From assembly GCA_963789495.1 (NCBI GenBank), contig CAWBLP010000012.1:410852-474851 (forward strand): a stretch of 64,000 bases of DNA, given 5' to 3'. Source of the stretch: CAWBLP01 sp963789495 (GTDB taxonomy: Bacteria > Pseudomonadota > Alphaproteobacteria > Acetobacterales > Acetobacteraceae). A program made the position numbers and the translations under genes. The notes beneath the pieces are model-generated. The model was not told the DNA's origin and made no database searches. It saw nothing but the letters and a program-made list of their open reading frames with translations. Position 1 is the stretch's first letter. The number at the start of each line of letters is the position of its first letter. This document shows, one piece after another, positions 56,304 through 63,727 of this stretch.

Positions 56304-57091
56304 GCTCGCTCGAACGCAAAACCGCGGTCGCGATCCGGTTCGATGACGGTGCCTCGTACGAGCAAATGATGGGAGCCTGGAGCCGACTGGCCGGCGAGCT
56401 CTTTGTCGACTGGCTTGCGCCGGCACCACACCATTGACGTCTGTTCCGGCAGTGGGGCGTTCACGCAGATCATCGTCGATCGTTGTGCATCCACCGACGT
56501 TCGTGGCGTTGACCGCTCCCGAGACCAGTAGCGCAGTCGCGCTCCGCAGCGCAGCTCGCAGTGTTGCGCGAGGGCGATGCCATGGCACTGCCATTCCGAG
56601 ACGCCTCGTTCGACTCCGCGGTGATGGCGCTGGCGATCAATTTTGCCGCGCATGCACAGCCTGTGGTCGACGCGTTGGTCAGGGTGGTCAAGTCCGCTGG
56701 CCTGGTGTCCATTTACGCTTGCGATATGCCGGGCGGCGACTTGCCAACCGCGTTGCCGCGGGCAGAGATGGAGGCGCTGGGTATTGCTCCGCTTAATTCA
56801 CCCAGCAATGCGGCGTCCCGCATGGATGCGCTGCATACGCTCGGGACAGGGGCAGGACTCGAGCGCATCCGGCCACGCGAGACCGTCGTGACGCGCGAGT
56901 TTGACAGTGTCGAGGATTACTGGGCGACCACGACGCTGGGGCCCAATGTCGGTCCGGTGATCGCTGCCAGGACACGCGATGAACAGGAGCAGCTGAAGTC
57001 CCGTGTCCGGAGTCGTTTGCAGATCGCTGCCGCGGGGCGTTTGACATGCACCGCCAGAGCAAATGCGATCGCCGGCCGTAAACGGCAATAA
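56300..57091 (+). pseudogene. Class I SAM methyltransferase, frame broken at least twice
   Basis: The pieces together read as a typical Methyltransf_11-type protein: YEQMMGAWSRLAGELFVDWLAP in one frame, then TIDVCSGSGAFTQIIVDRC (the SAM-binding glycine loop) and GVDRSRDQ in a second, then AQLAVLREGDAMALPFRDAS, FDSAVMALAINFAAHAQPVV and GAGLERIRPRETVVTREFDS in a third. Breaks lie near 56424-56432 and 56527-56530. Restored length would be about 260 residues. The start overlaps the stop of NHLP-type protein 2 (ATGA), so it belonged to that operon. It is either a true pseudogene or a victim of sequence errors. Confidence 0.8.
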
Positions 57092-57219
57092 TGCCAACCG
57101 GCGTAGAGTCTGACCCACTGTTACGTGCACCACCTCATGGCCCGCGAAGGGGACCATCCACGACTTTCTCGTTGTGCACGGCAAAGTCGGGGATGGCGGG
57201 CCTTCGCGATGCACGCCAG

Positions 57220-57696
57220 CTATTGATTATCGGACAGCTTCAGCGGCGGGCCAAGAAATTCGACATTCCAGCACCGCCCGAAATCGTTGAGCGCCGTCCG
57301 GTCGGGGATTCCGTCCTTCATCAGCCCGCCCAGGTCGGTGAAGAAGCGAACGGCGTCGAGACCCGGCAAGATCATGATGAGCTGGCGTGCCGGCCGGTCC
57401 GTGACGTTCACGAAACCATGCTCTGCGCCTCCTGGCACGCTGACCAGGTCGCCAACCTCCGCATGAAAGCGCTTGCCATTGATCTCGTAGAGATAACGCC
57501 CCTCCAGGACACGAAACACTTCGACTTCGTCATGGCGGTGACGCGGAGGGCCGAAGCCAGGCGCGTTGATCGTCTCGATGACGGTCATCGCCCGGTCGCT
57601 GGATGTTGGCGGCAGTCGCACGAACAGATCCAGACCAATGGCCGGGATTTTGATCGGCATTTCATCGCCACGAGAACACCAAAATGAGAAAGCCAT
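57220..57696 (-). CDS. Cupin-domain protein
   Basis: 158 residues from the ATG at 57696, with an AGGAG site; the open frame to 57930 is not conserved in style. Cupin motif 1 is GPPRHRHDEVEVFRVLEG (two His, Glu), motif 2 is VSVPGGAEHGFVNVTDRP (His). The C-terminal part (MKDGIPDRTALNDFGRCWNVEFLGPPL) is helical. Many homologs lie near regulators and act as quercetinase- or isomerase-like enzymes; the activity here is unknown. It is convergent with the methyltransferase remnant. Confidence 0.82.
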   Translation of the reverse strand: MAFSFWCSRGDEMPIKIPAIGLDLFVRLPPTSSDRAMTVIETINAPGFGPPRHRHDEVEVFRVLEGRYLYEINGKRFHAEVGDLVSVPGGAEHGFVNVTDRPARQLIMILPGLDAVRFFTDLGGLMKDGIPDRTALNDFGRCWNVEFLGPPLKLSDNQ

Positions 57697-57829
57697 CGGT
57701 ACTCTCCTGTTGAACGAGTCTTGGAACATGACCGGTAGCCTGACCGGATCCGGCCAGTGCATCCGCGTATCTTGTAATGAATGTCGATGGGTGGGCGCAT
57801 CCCCAGTTATGATGACACGCCAGGTCTGG

Positions 57830-59008
57830 CTACGAGCAGTCGCTTGGCGCCGCCAGGCCGGCGAACCTCGCCGCGATCCAATCCACGGCATCGCGCGCGC
57901 TGTGCATCGCGGCGAATGCATGCCCCCCATCCCTCAGCACGCGCAGCGTCACCCGGCTGCCTGCGGCACAAAGCTTTCGCGCATAGTCCCAGGTGATGCG
58001 CGGCGGCACGATGGCATCCACGGTACCCTGAGCAACGAACACCGGAACGTTCGTCGGAAGCGTGCCCGGCGTGTTGAGTACGACCAGTCCCTTCCAGGGC
58101 GGAATCACCGTCACGTCGCGCACGGTCGGGAAATTTTGCTCCAAAGGTCTTTCGGTTCGAGCGCGAACGATCAGGTCGAACACTGACTCTATACACTCGC
58201 CCGCGAGGCGGTTCACAACGGGAATAGCGGCGGGCAAGACGACCGTGTCGATGGGCGCACCATAGACCCGCGACCACGACGAGAGCGTCATCACGGTGAT
58301 GTTCTTGCCCGCAGGCGAATCGATGTCGGCGCGCAGCAAGTCAGCCAGATCCGTGGCCGGCGCGGCAACGGCCACCCCGACGAGGCTCAGTTCCGGAGCG
58401 TATCGGGCCGCTATCATGCCGGTGAACAGGGCCGCGTGCCCACCCTGAGAATGACCCCACACGGCAAACCGCGCACTCGCCTCCGGACCGGCCAGGGCGC
58501 GCGCTGCCCGGACTGAGTCGATCACCGCGCGGGCCTCGCTTTCGCCGACCAGATAAGGATGCGGGCCTGTGGTTCTGAGCCCGGGATAATCGCTCGCAGC
58601 GACGATGTAGCCATACGCCACCATGTCGCGCAGACCTTGAATCTGCTGAAACAGAAAGATCGCCCGGGATGGTGCACATTGCAGTTCCACACCAGTCGTG
58701 GGATGCGCCCAGGCGACGATGGGACGCGCGCCTTCCGTCGCTGCTCCGGCTGGGATCACCACGACGCCGGATACCGCGATCGGCCGTCCGTCAGGCGCGG
58801 TGGATTCGTACAGGATGCGCCATGCCTTGGCGTTGAAGGGCGCGCCCGGGATTTCCTCGCGTCGCAGGATGGTGCCCGGCCCGCCGGCCATGTGCTGGAT
58901 ATTGGCCGGTTCTATAGAGCCAGCCGTGGCGCCGCCATTGATCACGGAAAACGCGGCGAGGGCGAATGCCAGAGGAAACCAGAACCCGAACCTTGCCATG
59001 CATTTCAT
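57830..59008 (-). CDS. Exported lipase-like alpha/beta hydrolase
   Basis: 392 residues from the ATG at 59008 (GGAGAGAG site). A signal peptide (RFGFWFPLAFALAAFSVINGGATAG) is followed by a secretory-lipase-type fold: PIVAWAHPTTG, the long AASDYPGLRTTGPHPYLVGESEARAVIDSVRAAR segment, and the nucleophile Ser in WGHSQGGHAALF; the Asp is probably in GTVDAIV and the His in DGGHAFAAMH. It would hydrolyse esters in the periplasm or outside. An IS630-family element ends 80 bp upstream of its start and may have replaced its promoter. Confidence 0.85.
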   Translation of the reverse strand: MKCMARFGFWFPLAFALAAFSVINGGATAGSIEPANIQHMAGGPGTILRREEIPGAPFNAKAWRILYESTAPDGRPIAVSGVVVIPAGAATEGARPIVAWAHPTTGVELQCAPSRAIFLFQQIQGLRDMVAYGYIVAASDYPGLRTTGPHPYLVGESEARAVIDSVRAARALAGPEASARFAVWGHSQGGHAALFTGMIAARYAPELSLVGVAVAAPATDLADLLRADIDSPAGKNITVMTLSSWSRVYGAPIDTVVLPAAIPVVNRLAGECIESVFDLIVRARTERPLEQNFPTVRDVTVIPPWKGLVVLNTPGTLPTNVPVFVAQGTVDAIVPPRITWDYARKLCAAGSRVTLRVLRDGGHAFAAMHSARDAVDWIAARFAGLAAPSDCS

Positions 59009-59090
59009 CGCTCTCTCCGTCCATACTCTCGCGGCGGCGCGCAACGCCGCGGCATCCAGCGCTGTCCACACCAGTCAGCCTCGCTACTTA

Positions 59091-60219
59091 CTAACCAGAC
59101 GCACAAATAGGTATCCTCCCGTATGGGAATCGGTTATGCTGTCGTCATGCCGTCGGACCATGATTTCCGCAAACTCCCGTCCTCAACCCAGGCCGAACTG
59201 CGACGTGTCGCGGTAAACATGGTGCTCTCCGGGACAAACCGGATCGATGTGGCCAGGGCGATCGGGGTCAATCGACGCTTCGTTGGGGAATGGGTTCGTG
59301 CCTTTGAGGCCACGGGAGAAGCGGCGTTGGCCGGTGGGCGGCGCGGCCGACGGCCAGGTGAGCAAAAAGCCCTCAACCGGCGCCAGGAAGCGACGATCCG
59401 TCGGCTGATCGTCGGGCGATGCCCCGATCAATTGAAACTCCCCTTCGCACTATGGACCCGCGAAGCGGTTGGCCAGCTGATCGAGCGTAAAGCCGGTATC
59501 CGCCTGTCCCCGACGGCCATCGGTACTTATCTTTCGGCCTGGAATCTGACCCCACAAAGGCCGATCCGGCGGGCGATGGAAAGGAGCGAGGCGGCGATCC
59601 AGACATGGATGAAACGCGAATACCCGGCGATCGCGAGACGAGCCCGAAAGGAAAAAGCTGAGATCCATTGGTCGGACGAAACTGGCATCTCGAACCAGGC
59701 CAATTACGGCCGGAGCTTCGCGCCGGCGGGCAAGACACCGGTGATACCGCGTCCGGCCACGCGATTTACCCAATCGATGATCTCCAGCGTGACCAACCAG
59801 GGCAAGTTGCGCTTCATGATCTATGATGGCGCACTGAATGCAGCGATTTTTCTGAAATTCCTGCGCCGGTTGATCAAAGACACGGACCGGAAACTGTTCG
59901 TGATCGTCGACAATCTACGTGTGCATCGGGCCAGGACCGTGGCGGCGTGGGTCGAAGAGAACAAGGATCGAATTAAACTTTTCTACCTGCCGCCGTACGC
60001 GCCGGAGCGGAACCCAGACGAATACGTCAACAACGACGTCAAACAAGGCATGGCACGGCGTGGCACGCCAATGAACAAGGCCGCGATGAGGGCTGGGCTG
60101 ACAGCCCATATGCGCGGGCTACAGGGCAGGCGACATAAGGTGCGCGCATTCTTCCAGGCACCCGATGTCCGCTATGCCGCGTAAGCGCATCCGTGATACA
60201 TATTTGGCCGACTGGTTAG
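59091..60219 (+). mobile_element. IS630-family insertion sequence, apparently complete
   Basis: The ends are inverted copies: CTAACCAGACGCACAAATAG at the left and, read inwards, CTAACCAGTCGGCCAAATAT at the right; about 21 of 25 bases match. The element is flanked by TA at 59089-59090 and 60220-60221, the usual target duplication of this family. It holds one intact transposase gene. It lies between the lipase-like gene and the radical-SAM locus. Confidence 0.85.
59123..60184 (+). CDS. IS630-family transposase
   Basis: 353 residues, one intact frame. The N-terminal helix-turn-helix (DVARAIGVNRRFVGEWVRAFEATG) and the winged-helix region with LWTREAVGQLIERK precede a DDE domain: Asp in IHWSDETGISNQ, Asp in LFVIVDNLRVHRA, and Glu in PPYAPERNPDEYVNNDVK. 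All catalytic residues are present, so the element could still be active. ATG at 59123 lies 32 bp inside the left end; a second ATG is at 59147. Confidence 0.93.
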   Translation: MGIGYAVVMPSDHDFRKLPSSTQAELRRVAVNMVLSGTNRIDVARAIGVNRRFVGEWVRAFEATGEAALAGGRRGRRPGEQKALNRRQEATIRRLIVGRCPDQLKLPFALWTREAVGQLIERKAGIRLSPTAIGTYLSAWNLTPQRPIRRAMERSEAAIQTWMKREYPAIARRARKEKAEIHWSDETGISNQANYGRSFAPAGKTPVIPRPATRFTQSMISSVTNQGKLRFMIYDGALNAAIFLKFLRRLIKDTDRKLFVIVDNLRVHRARTVAAWVEENKDRIKLFYLPPYAPERNPDEYVNNDVKQGMARRGTPMNKAAMRAGLTAHMRGLQGRRHKVRAFFQAPDVRYAA

Positions 60220-60434
60220 TAATTGCACGGTCGACCCGGGCCGCGTCGGCCGCGTCAACATCCTGCAGTGACGGGAGCAGGCAACTGCTCGCTTCGCACG
60301 CCGTGCGCGATCCGGAAATTTCCCGCACGAGCGCCATGCAACATCATCACAAATGATGAGATGCCGCCGTTGGCGAAGAGATTTGCGCTATGTCGCGGCC
60401 GTGCCGCCGTGCGCGATTCGCGTCGCCGCCGAAT

Positions 60435-60902
60435 TTATCGCGCTTGCTTCCACTCACCAGCGATGAAGCCGCGAGCGTCAATCTCCTTCAACTGCCGGCC
60501 GATTTCCGGAGTCGATCCTCGGCAGCGCCAGTCGAACACGACGTCATGTCCGGTCGCGAAGGCCGGGATGAGGTCGGAGCCCGGATGATCGCGACACCAG
60601 GCCGTCATGCCGGGACTTGGTTCACGGCTGGCATTGGCGGGCCCGCAGGTCAGGTTGGCGCCCCTGGTGCAGACCAGAACGCGCCCGGCGGCACAACGGT
60701 ACACTGTCGTGGCGACCGCCACCGCAACGGGCATATTTGTTCCGAGCGCCGCGTTAGCCGAGCGGACGAGACTTTCCGGAATCGCACGCGGCGAATCAGC
60801 CGTGCCGCTCCGCGCGCAGACTGCTGCCGGTGTTTCAGCGTGGACCTGAGCGGATGGGCGCATGCAGCCTGCGCACAGCGCCATGGCCATGGCCATGGCC
60901 AT
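60435..60902 (-). CDS. Small exported protein of the radical-SAM locus, start uncertain
   Basis: About 155 residues from the first ATG of an (Met-Ala)4 run. The mature part carries TTVYRCAAGRVLVCTRGANLTCGPANASR, MTAWCRDHPGSD and FDWRCRGSTPEI, a conserved-looking Cys-rich envelope domain I cannot name. The hydrophobic leader ends LCAGC, perhaps a lipobox. As drawn it lacks a basic n-region; one added base near 60930 would give a start at MRIR followed by IPSLLAMAMAMA, a much better signal peptide. It is 244 bp after the preceding gene on the same strand and is probably part of that locus. Confidence 0.6.
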   Translation of the reverse strand: MAMAMAMALCAGCMRPSAQVHAETPAAVCARSGTADSPRAIPESLVRSANAALGTNMPVAVAVATTVYRCAAGRVLVCTRGANLTCGPANASREPSPGMTAWCRDHPGSDLIPAFATGHDVVFDWRCRGSTPEIGRQLKEIDARGFIAGEWKQAR

Positions 60903-60907
60903 GGCCA
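60880..60907. repeat. (CATGGC) hexamer microsatellite in a leader peptide
   Basis: Four uninterrupted CATGGC units encode the Met-Ala repeats at the start of the small exported protein. Because the unit is six bases, copy-number change would lengthen or shorten the signal peptide by two residues without changing frame. Confidence 0.75.
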
Positions 60908-61145
60908 AGAGGCTGGGTATGCGCGAATTCGCATAGTCCGGCTCGACGCCATTTCGCGGGCTCCTGTGTGTCGAACGTTGTGAACTCAGTGTCGTGGTGG
61001 ACGCGCAGAGTGATGGTCCTGATCGGATGCGTGAGCGGGGGTTGACCCGATGCATTGGCGAGACCGACCGGACAGGTCCGGCCGCCCACGTCGCTGCGCC
61101 GAGTCTCACGGTGCCACGGAACCTCGCTCATGCAGCGTCAGCGCG

Positions 61146-61853
61146 TCAGTGATCACTATTCCCAGATGGTATCGATGATTGGCCGTCGTCGCCGAGCAGG
61201 ATGGTCAGACGGTTGGAATCGCGACGTGTATCACTGATGCCGTCGGTGGCGCGAATGATGCGCGCATTGGCAGGCAGGTCCTCCTCACGCACGACCTGAT
61301 CGGCGCCGACCCCGGCGGGCAGTCCGCCGCCCCGCACGATGAAGTACCGACCGACGCACTGGGAGCATGCCTCCACCGGCGGCTTCGTCTCCACGATACT
61401 TTGCATGCCACGCAGCTGCAGCGCGTTGGTAGCACCGCGCACCCGCACCGCCCTGAAGGGATGATCGGTCGACAACGGCAGCACCGCGTGGATCGGCGCA
61501 TAGGCCGTTGGCGCGGCAGACTCAGGCGGCGGATGCGCGACCAGGACCAGATCCAGCACGCCGTCCGGCGGCGTTCCGTTGCCGATCGGGATCAGTTCGG
61601 CGTCCCCCCAACCCTCCGTGCTGGTCACGCCGCGAACTGCGACCACGCTGATCGCCGGTTGGGTCTTGCCGCGCAGGATCTCGACACTCGTGATGGCGAA
61701 CACTGGGAGGCTCTCATTCGTTTCGTTGGCCTGAAACGCTGCCGCCGGCGCGTGGGATGCGCCGGCCGGCTGTGGTGACGTGGCGGGTTGCGCCAGCGCG
61801 GCTGTGCCGGCCATCGCCAGGCAACCGAACGCAAGCAGCATCGTGGGATTCAT
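61146..61853 (-). CDS. Exported protein coupled to the radical-SAM maturase
   Basis: About 235 residues. The ATG at 61853 overlaps the maturase stop (ATGA); an ATG at 61871 is also possible. A clear signal peptide (LLAFGCLAMAGTAALAQ) leads to a beta-rich domain with FAITSVEILRGKTQPAISVVAVRG, DGVLDLVLVAHPPP and FRAVRVRGATNALQLRG, and a C-x-x-C in VEACSQCVGRYFIVRG. I do not recognise the family. Translational coupling to the maturase and export suggest it handles the modified peptide in the periplasm or senses it. Confidence 0.7.
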   Translation of the reverse strand: MNPTMLLAFGCLAMAGTAALAQPATSPQPAGASHAPAAAFQANETNESLPVFAITSVEILRGKTQPAISVVAVRGVTSTEGWGDAELIPIGNGTPPDGVLDLVLVAHPPPESAAPTAYAPIHAVLPLSTDHPFRAVRVRGATNALQLRGMQSIVETKPPVEACSQCVGRYFIVRGGGLPAGVGADQVVREEDLPANARIIRATDGISDTRRDSNRLTILLGDDGQSSIPSGNSDH

Positions 61854-63031
61854 GCGACCAATTCGAGACATTGTTCTCTCCGGTGAGGTTGGGGTTGGAG
61901 CTGGACGATCGGGTCGAGGCGTTCCAGCGCATCGAGGACAAGATCGGTCGGCACCATCTGCGTCAGTTCGCAGAAGCGCGTGCGATCGCTCGTGAAGCTG
62001 CCTGTCTCGGTCAGCTTGTTGACCGGCGCGCCACCGCCGCAGATCGAGAAGTATTCGCAGTTACGTCGGCAATTCTCGACGCCGCACGCGATGTCGTCGG
62101 CCATGCGGCGCAACGTCGCGCTTTCCCGCATGTCCGCCAGCGAATGCGTGTGAACGTTGCCGATGATGAAATCGTCGTATTCGGCGTTCTTCAGGCCCAG
62201 AAGCTCCGGCGAAAAGGTCGAGACAGCGCCGTCGCGGGCTACGTTCAGCATGCTGAACGGGACCACTTGCTCATTCGCCATCGTCGCCTCGTTGGGACGC
62301 AGAATCCGCGGCAGCATCGCGTCGATCTCGCGGATGAAACGGAACTGTCCACTCTGACGCGCATACCGCCAGAAGCGTCCGAGGAACGCCGTGACCCGTT
62401 GCCGCACATCCGATTGAACAAACAGCGCGGATTGATGGTCGCCTTCGGATTCCTCGACGTTGAAGCAGACCTGGTCGATCCCCTCGGCGAGGTAGAAGTC
62501 CGCCAGTCCTTCGGGGTCGTCCAGGCTGTCGCGTGACAGCACGGAGAGGACATGGAAGTCCACGCCATGCTCCCGCAACATGCGGATGCCGGCGATCGTC
62601 TTGTCGTACGTGCCGCGCCCGTCGCGCCGGCGGCGATGCGCGTCGTGCAGGTGGCGCGGCCCGTCGATGCTGACGCCGACACCGACGTGGTGTTGGCAGA
62701 ACAATTCGCACCATGCCGGCGTGATCAGGGTGCCGTTGGTCTGCACGGAATGGCGCACCCGAATGGCGGCGGGCCGCAGGCTTTCGATCAAAGCGAAGGC
62801 GTCGCGATACCAGGCGACCGGCAATACCAAGGGTTCCCCGGCATGCCAGATCACGTTCAGTTCTGGCGCGCACCAGTCCGAGCTGAATACGCGTTCGAAC
62901 GTCGCCTGCAAGGTTTCGCGCGACATGACGCCACGATCGTTGCGGGCCGGCAGGTAGCAATACGTGCAGGCGATATTGCAGAACGGCGTCGGCTGGACGA
63001 CGAGCGTCTCGATCATGGGTCGATCAGACAT
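61850..63031 (-). CDS. Radical SAM/SPASM peptide maturase, GrrM/OscB-like
   Basis: 393 residues from the ATG at 63031. The N-terminus has the radical-SAM cluster motif PFCNIACTYCYLP (Cys 18, 22, 25), then IWHAGEPLVLP, QTNGTLIT and VGVSIDGPRHLHDAHR, the usual TIM-barrel landmarks. The C-terminal SPASM-like region is CGVENCRRNCEYFSICGGGAP followed by RFCELTQ, for auxiliary iron-sulfur clusters. Enzymes of this group join the aromatic side chain of W-x-N or similar triplets to a beta-carbon two residues on, giving three-residue cyclophanes. The precursor gene lies 17 bp upstream. Substrate pairing is inferred from the ten W-x-N motifs there. Confidence 0.88.
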   Translation of the reverse strand: MSDRPMIETLVVQPTPFCNIACTYCYLPARNDRGVMSRETLQATFERVFSSDWCAPELNVIWHAGEPLVLPVAWYRDAFALIESLRPAAIRVRHSVQTNGTLITPAWCELFCQHHVGVGVSIDGPRHLHDAHRRRRDGRGTYDKTIAGIRMLREHGVDFHVLSVLSRDSLDDPEGLADFYLAEGIDQVCFNVEESEGDHQSALFVQSDVRQRVTAFLGRFWRYARQSGQFRFIREIDAMLPRILRPNEATMANEQVVPFSMLNVARDGAVSTFSPELLGLKNAEYDDFIIGNVHTHSLADMRESATLRRMADDIACGVENCRRNCEYFSICGGGAPVNKLTETGSFTSDRTRFCELTQMVPTDLVLDALERLDPIVQLQPQPHRREQCLELVA

Positions 63032-63048
63032 GGCCGTGGCTTCCCAAA

Positions 63049-63432
63049 TCACCAGTTGCGCCAGAAATTGTGCCAACCGCCGTTGCCCCAGCCGTTGTGC
63101 CAATTGTGCCAGTTGTGCCAGCCGCCATTGCCCCAGCCGCCGTTACCCCAGCCGGGATGCCAGTTAGCCCAGAACCGCGGGCCCCAGTTGCCCCACCACG
63201 CCTTCTGGATGTTGGGGTCTCCAGGCTGGAGTCCGGTTTGCTCGGATGTGACGCTCGAGACCACGTCGCGGATCGCCGAGAGCCGCTGCGATACGTTCGG
63301 CGTCGCGTCGTCGCCGGCCTCGATCGGGGTCATCGGCTTGCCGGGCGCCGCCGCCAGCGCGGTGGAGATGCTGAGCGCGCCGAGGGGTAACAGCGCGGCC
63401 AGCGTCCTCAGGGCACGTCGTGCGGTATTCAT
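63049..63432 (-). CDS. Exported W-x-N-rich cyclophane RiPP precursor (GrrA/OscA-like)
   Basis: 127 residues from the ATG at 63432. A Sec-type signal (RTLAALLPLGALSISTALA) and a mid region of about 50 residues (MTPIEAGDDATPNVSQRLSA) precede a Gly/Trp/Asn/His-rich C-terminus. From residue 80 on, ten W-x-N triplets are seen, starting at W80, 88, 95, 100, 105, 108, 111, 115, 120 and 124, three of them back to back (WHNWHNWHN). Such triplets are the substrate of cyclophane-forming radical SAM enzymes, one of which is the next gene. Presence of both a signal peptide and a modification region implies modification before export. The mature function is unknown. Confidence 0.88.
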   Translation of the reverse strand: MNTARRALRTLAALLPLGALSISTALAAAPGKPMTPIEAGDDATPNVSQRLSAIRDVVSSVTSEQTGLQPGDPNIQKAWWGNWGPRFWANWHPGWGNGGWGNGGWHNWHNWHNGWGNGGWHNFWRNW

Positions 63433-63484
63433 AGTGTGCTCCATGCATTTTCGACAGGAGGCGCATGCGGTCGCGCGTGACTGA

Positions 63485-63727
63485 TCACTCGGCGACCTGC
63501 TTTGCGACCTCGAGCTCGGAGATGGCGGCGCGGATCATGCGAGCCGCCTCGGCCTTGTGGCCGCGAAATTCCGGCGGTGCCCGATGCAGCGAATCGATCG
63601 CGGCCTGAAGATGGTATTCGGCGTCATTGATGTTCGGGAACGGAGCCTGCGCCATCGCGCAGTTCGCGACCGCGAACAGGCCGGCGATCGCCGCGGCCTT
63701 GAGCATGTATGAAGTGACGGTACGCAT
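63485..63727 (-). CDS. Small exported helical protein, first gene of the RiPP locus
   Basis: 80 residues from an ATG with an AGGAG site. A signal peptide (LKAAAIAGLFAVANCAMAQ) is followed by a short helical domain (INDAEYHLQAAIDSLHRAPPEFRGHKAEAARMIRAAISELEVAKQ). The pattern is like small periplasmic four-helix or hairpin proteins with a His in each helix. It is 52 bp upstream of the precursor and on the same strand. Its role is unknown; a partner or chaperone of the precursor is possible. Confidence 0.75.
   Translation of the reverse strand: MRTVTSYMLKAAAIAGLFAVANCAMAQAPFPNINDAEYHLQAAIDSLHRAPPEFRGHKAEAARMIRAAISELEVAKQVAE

Noticed and set aside
60650..60952. A minus-strand frame with a WPWPWPWPW run
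   Set aside because: It is the shifted reading of the CATGGC repeat; downstream translation is not protein-like, whereas the neighbouring frame has a conserved Cys-rich domain.
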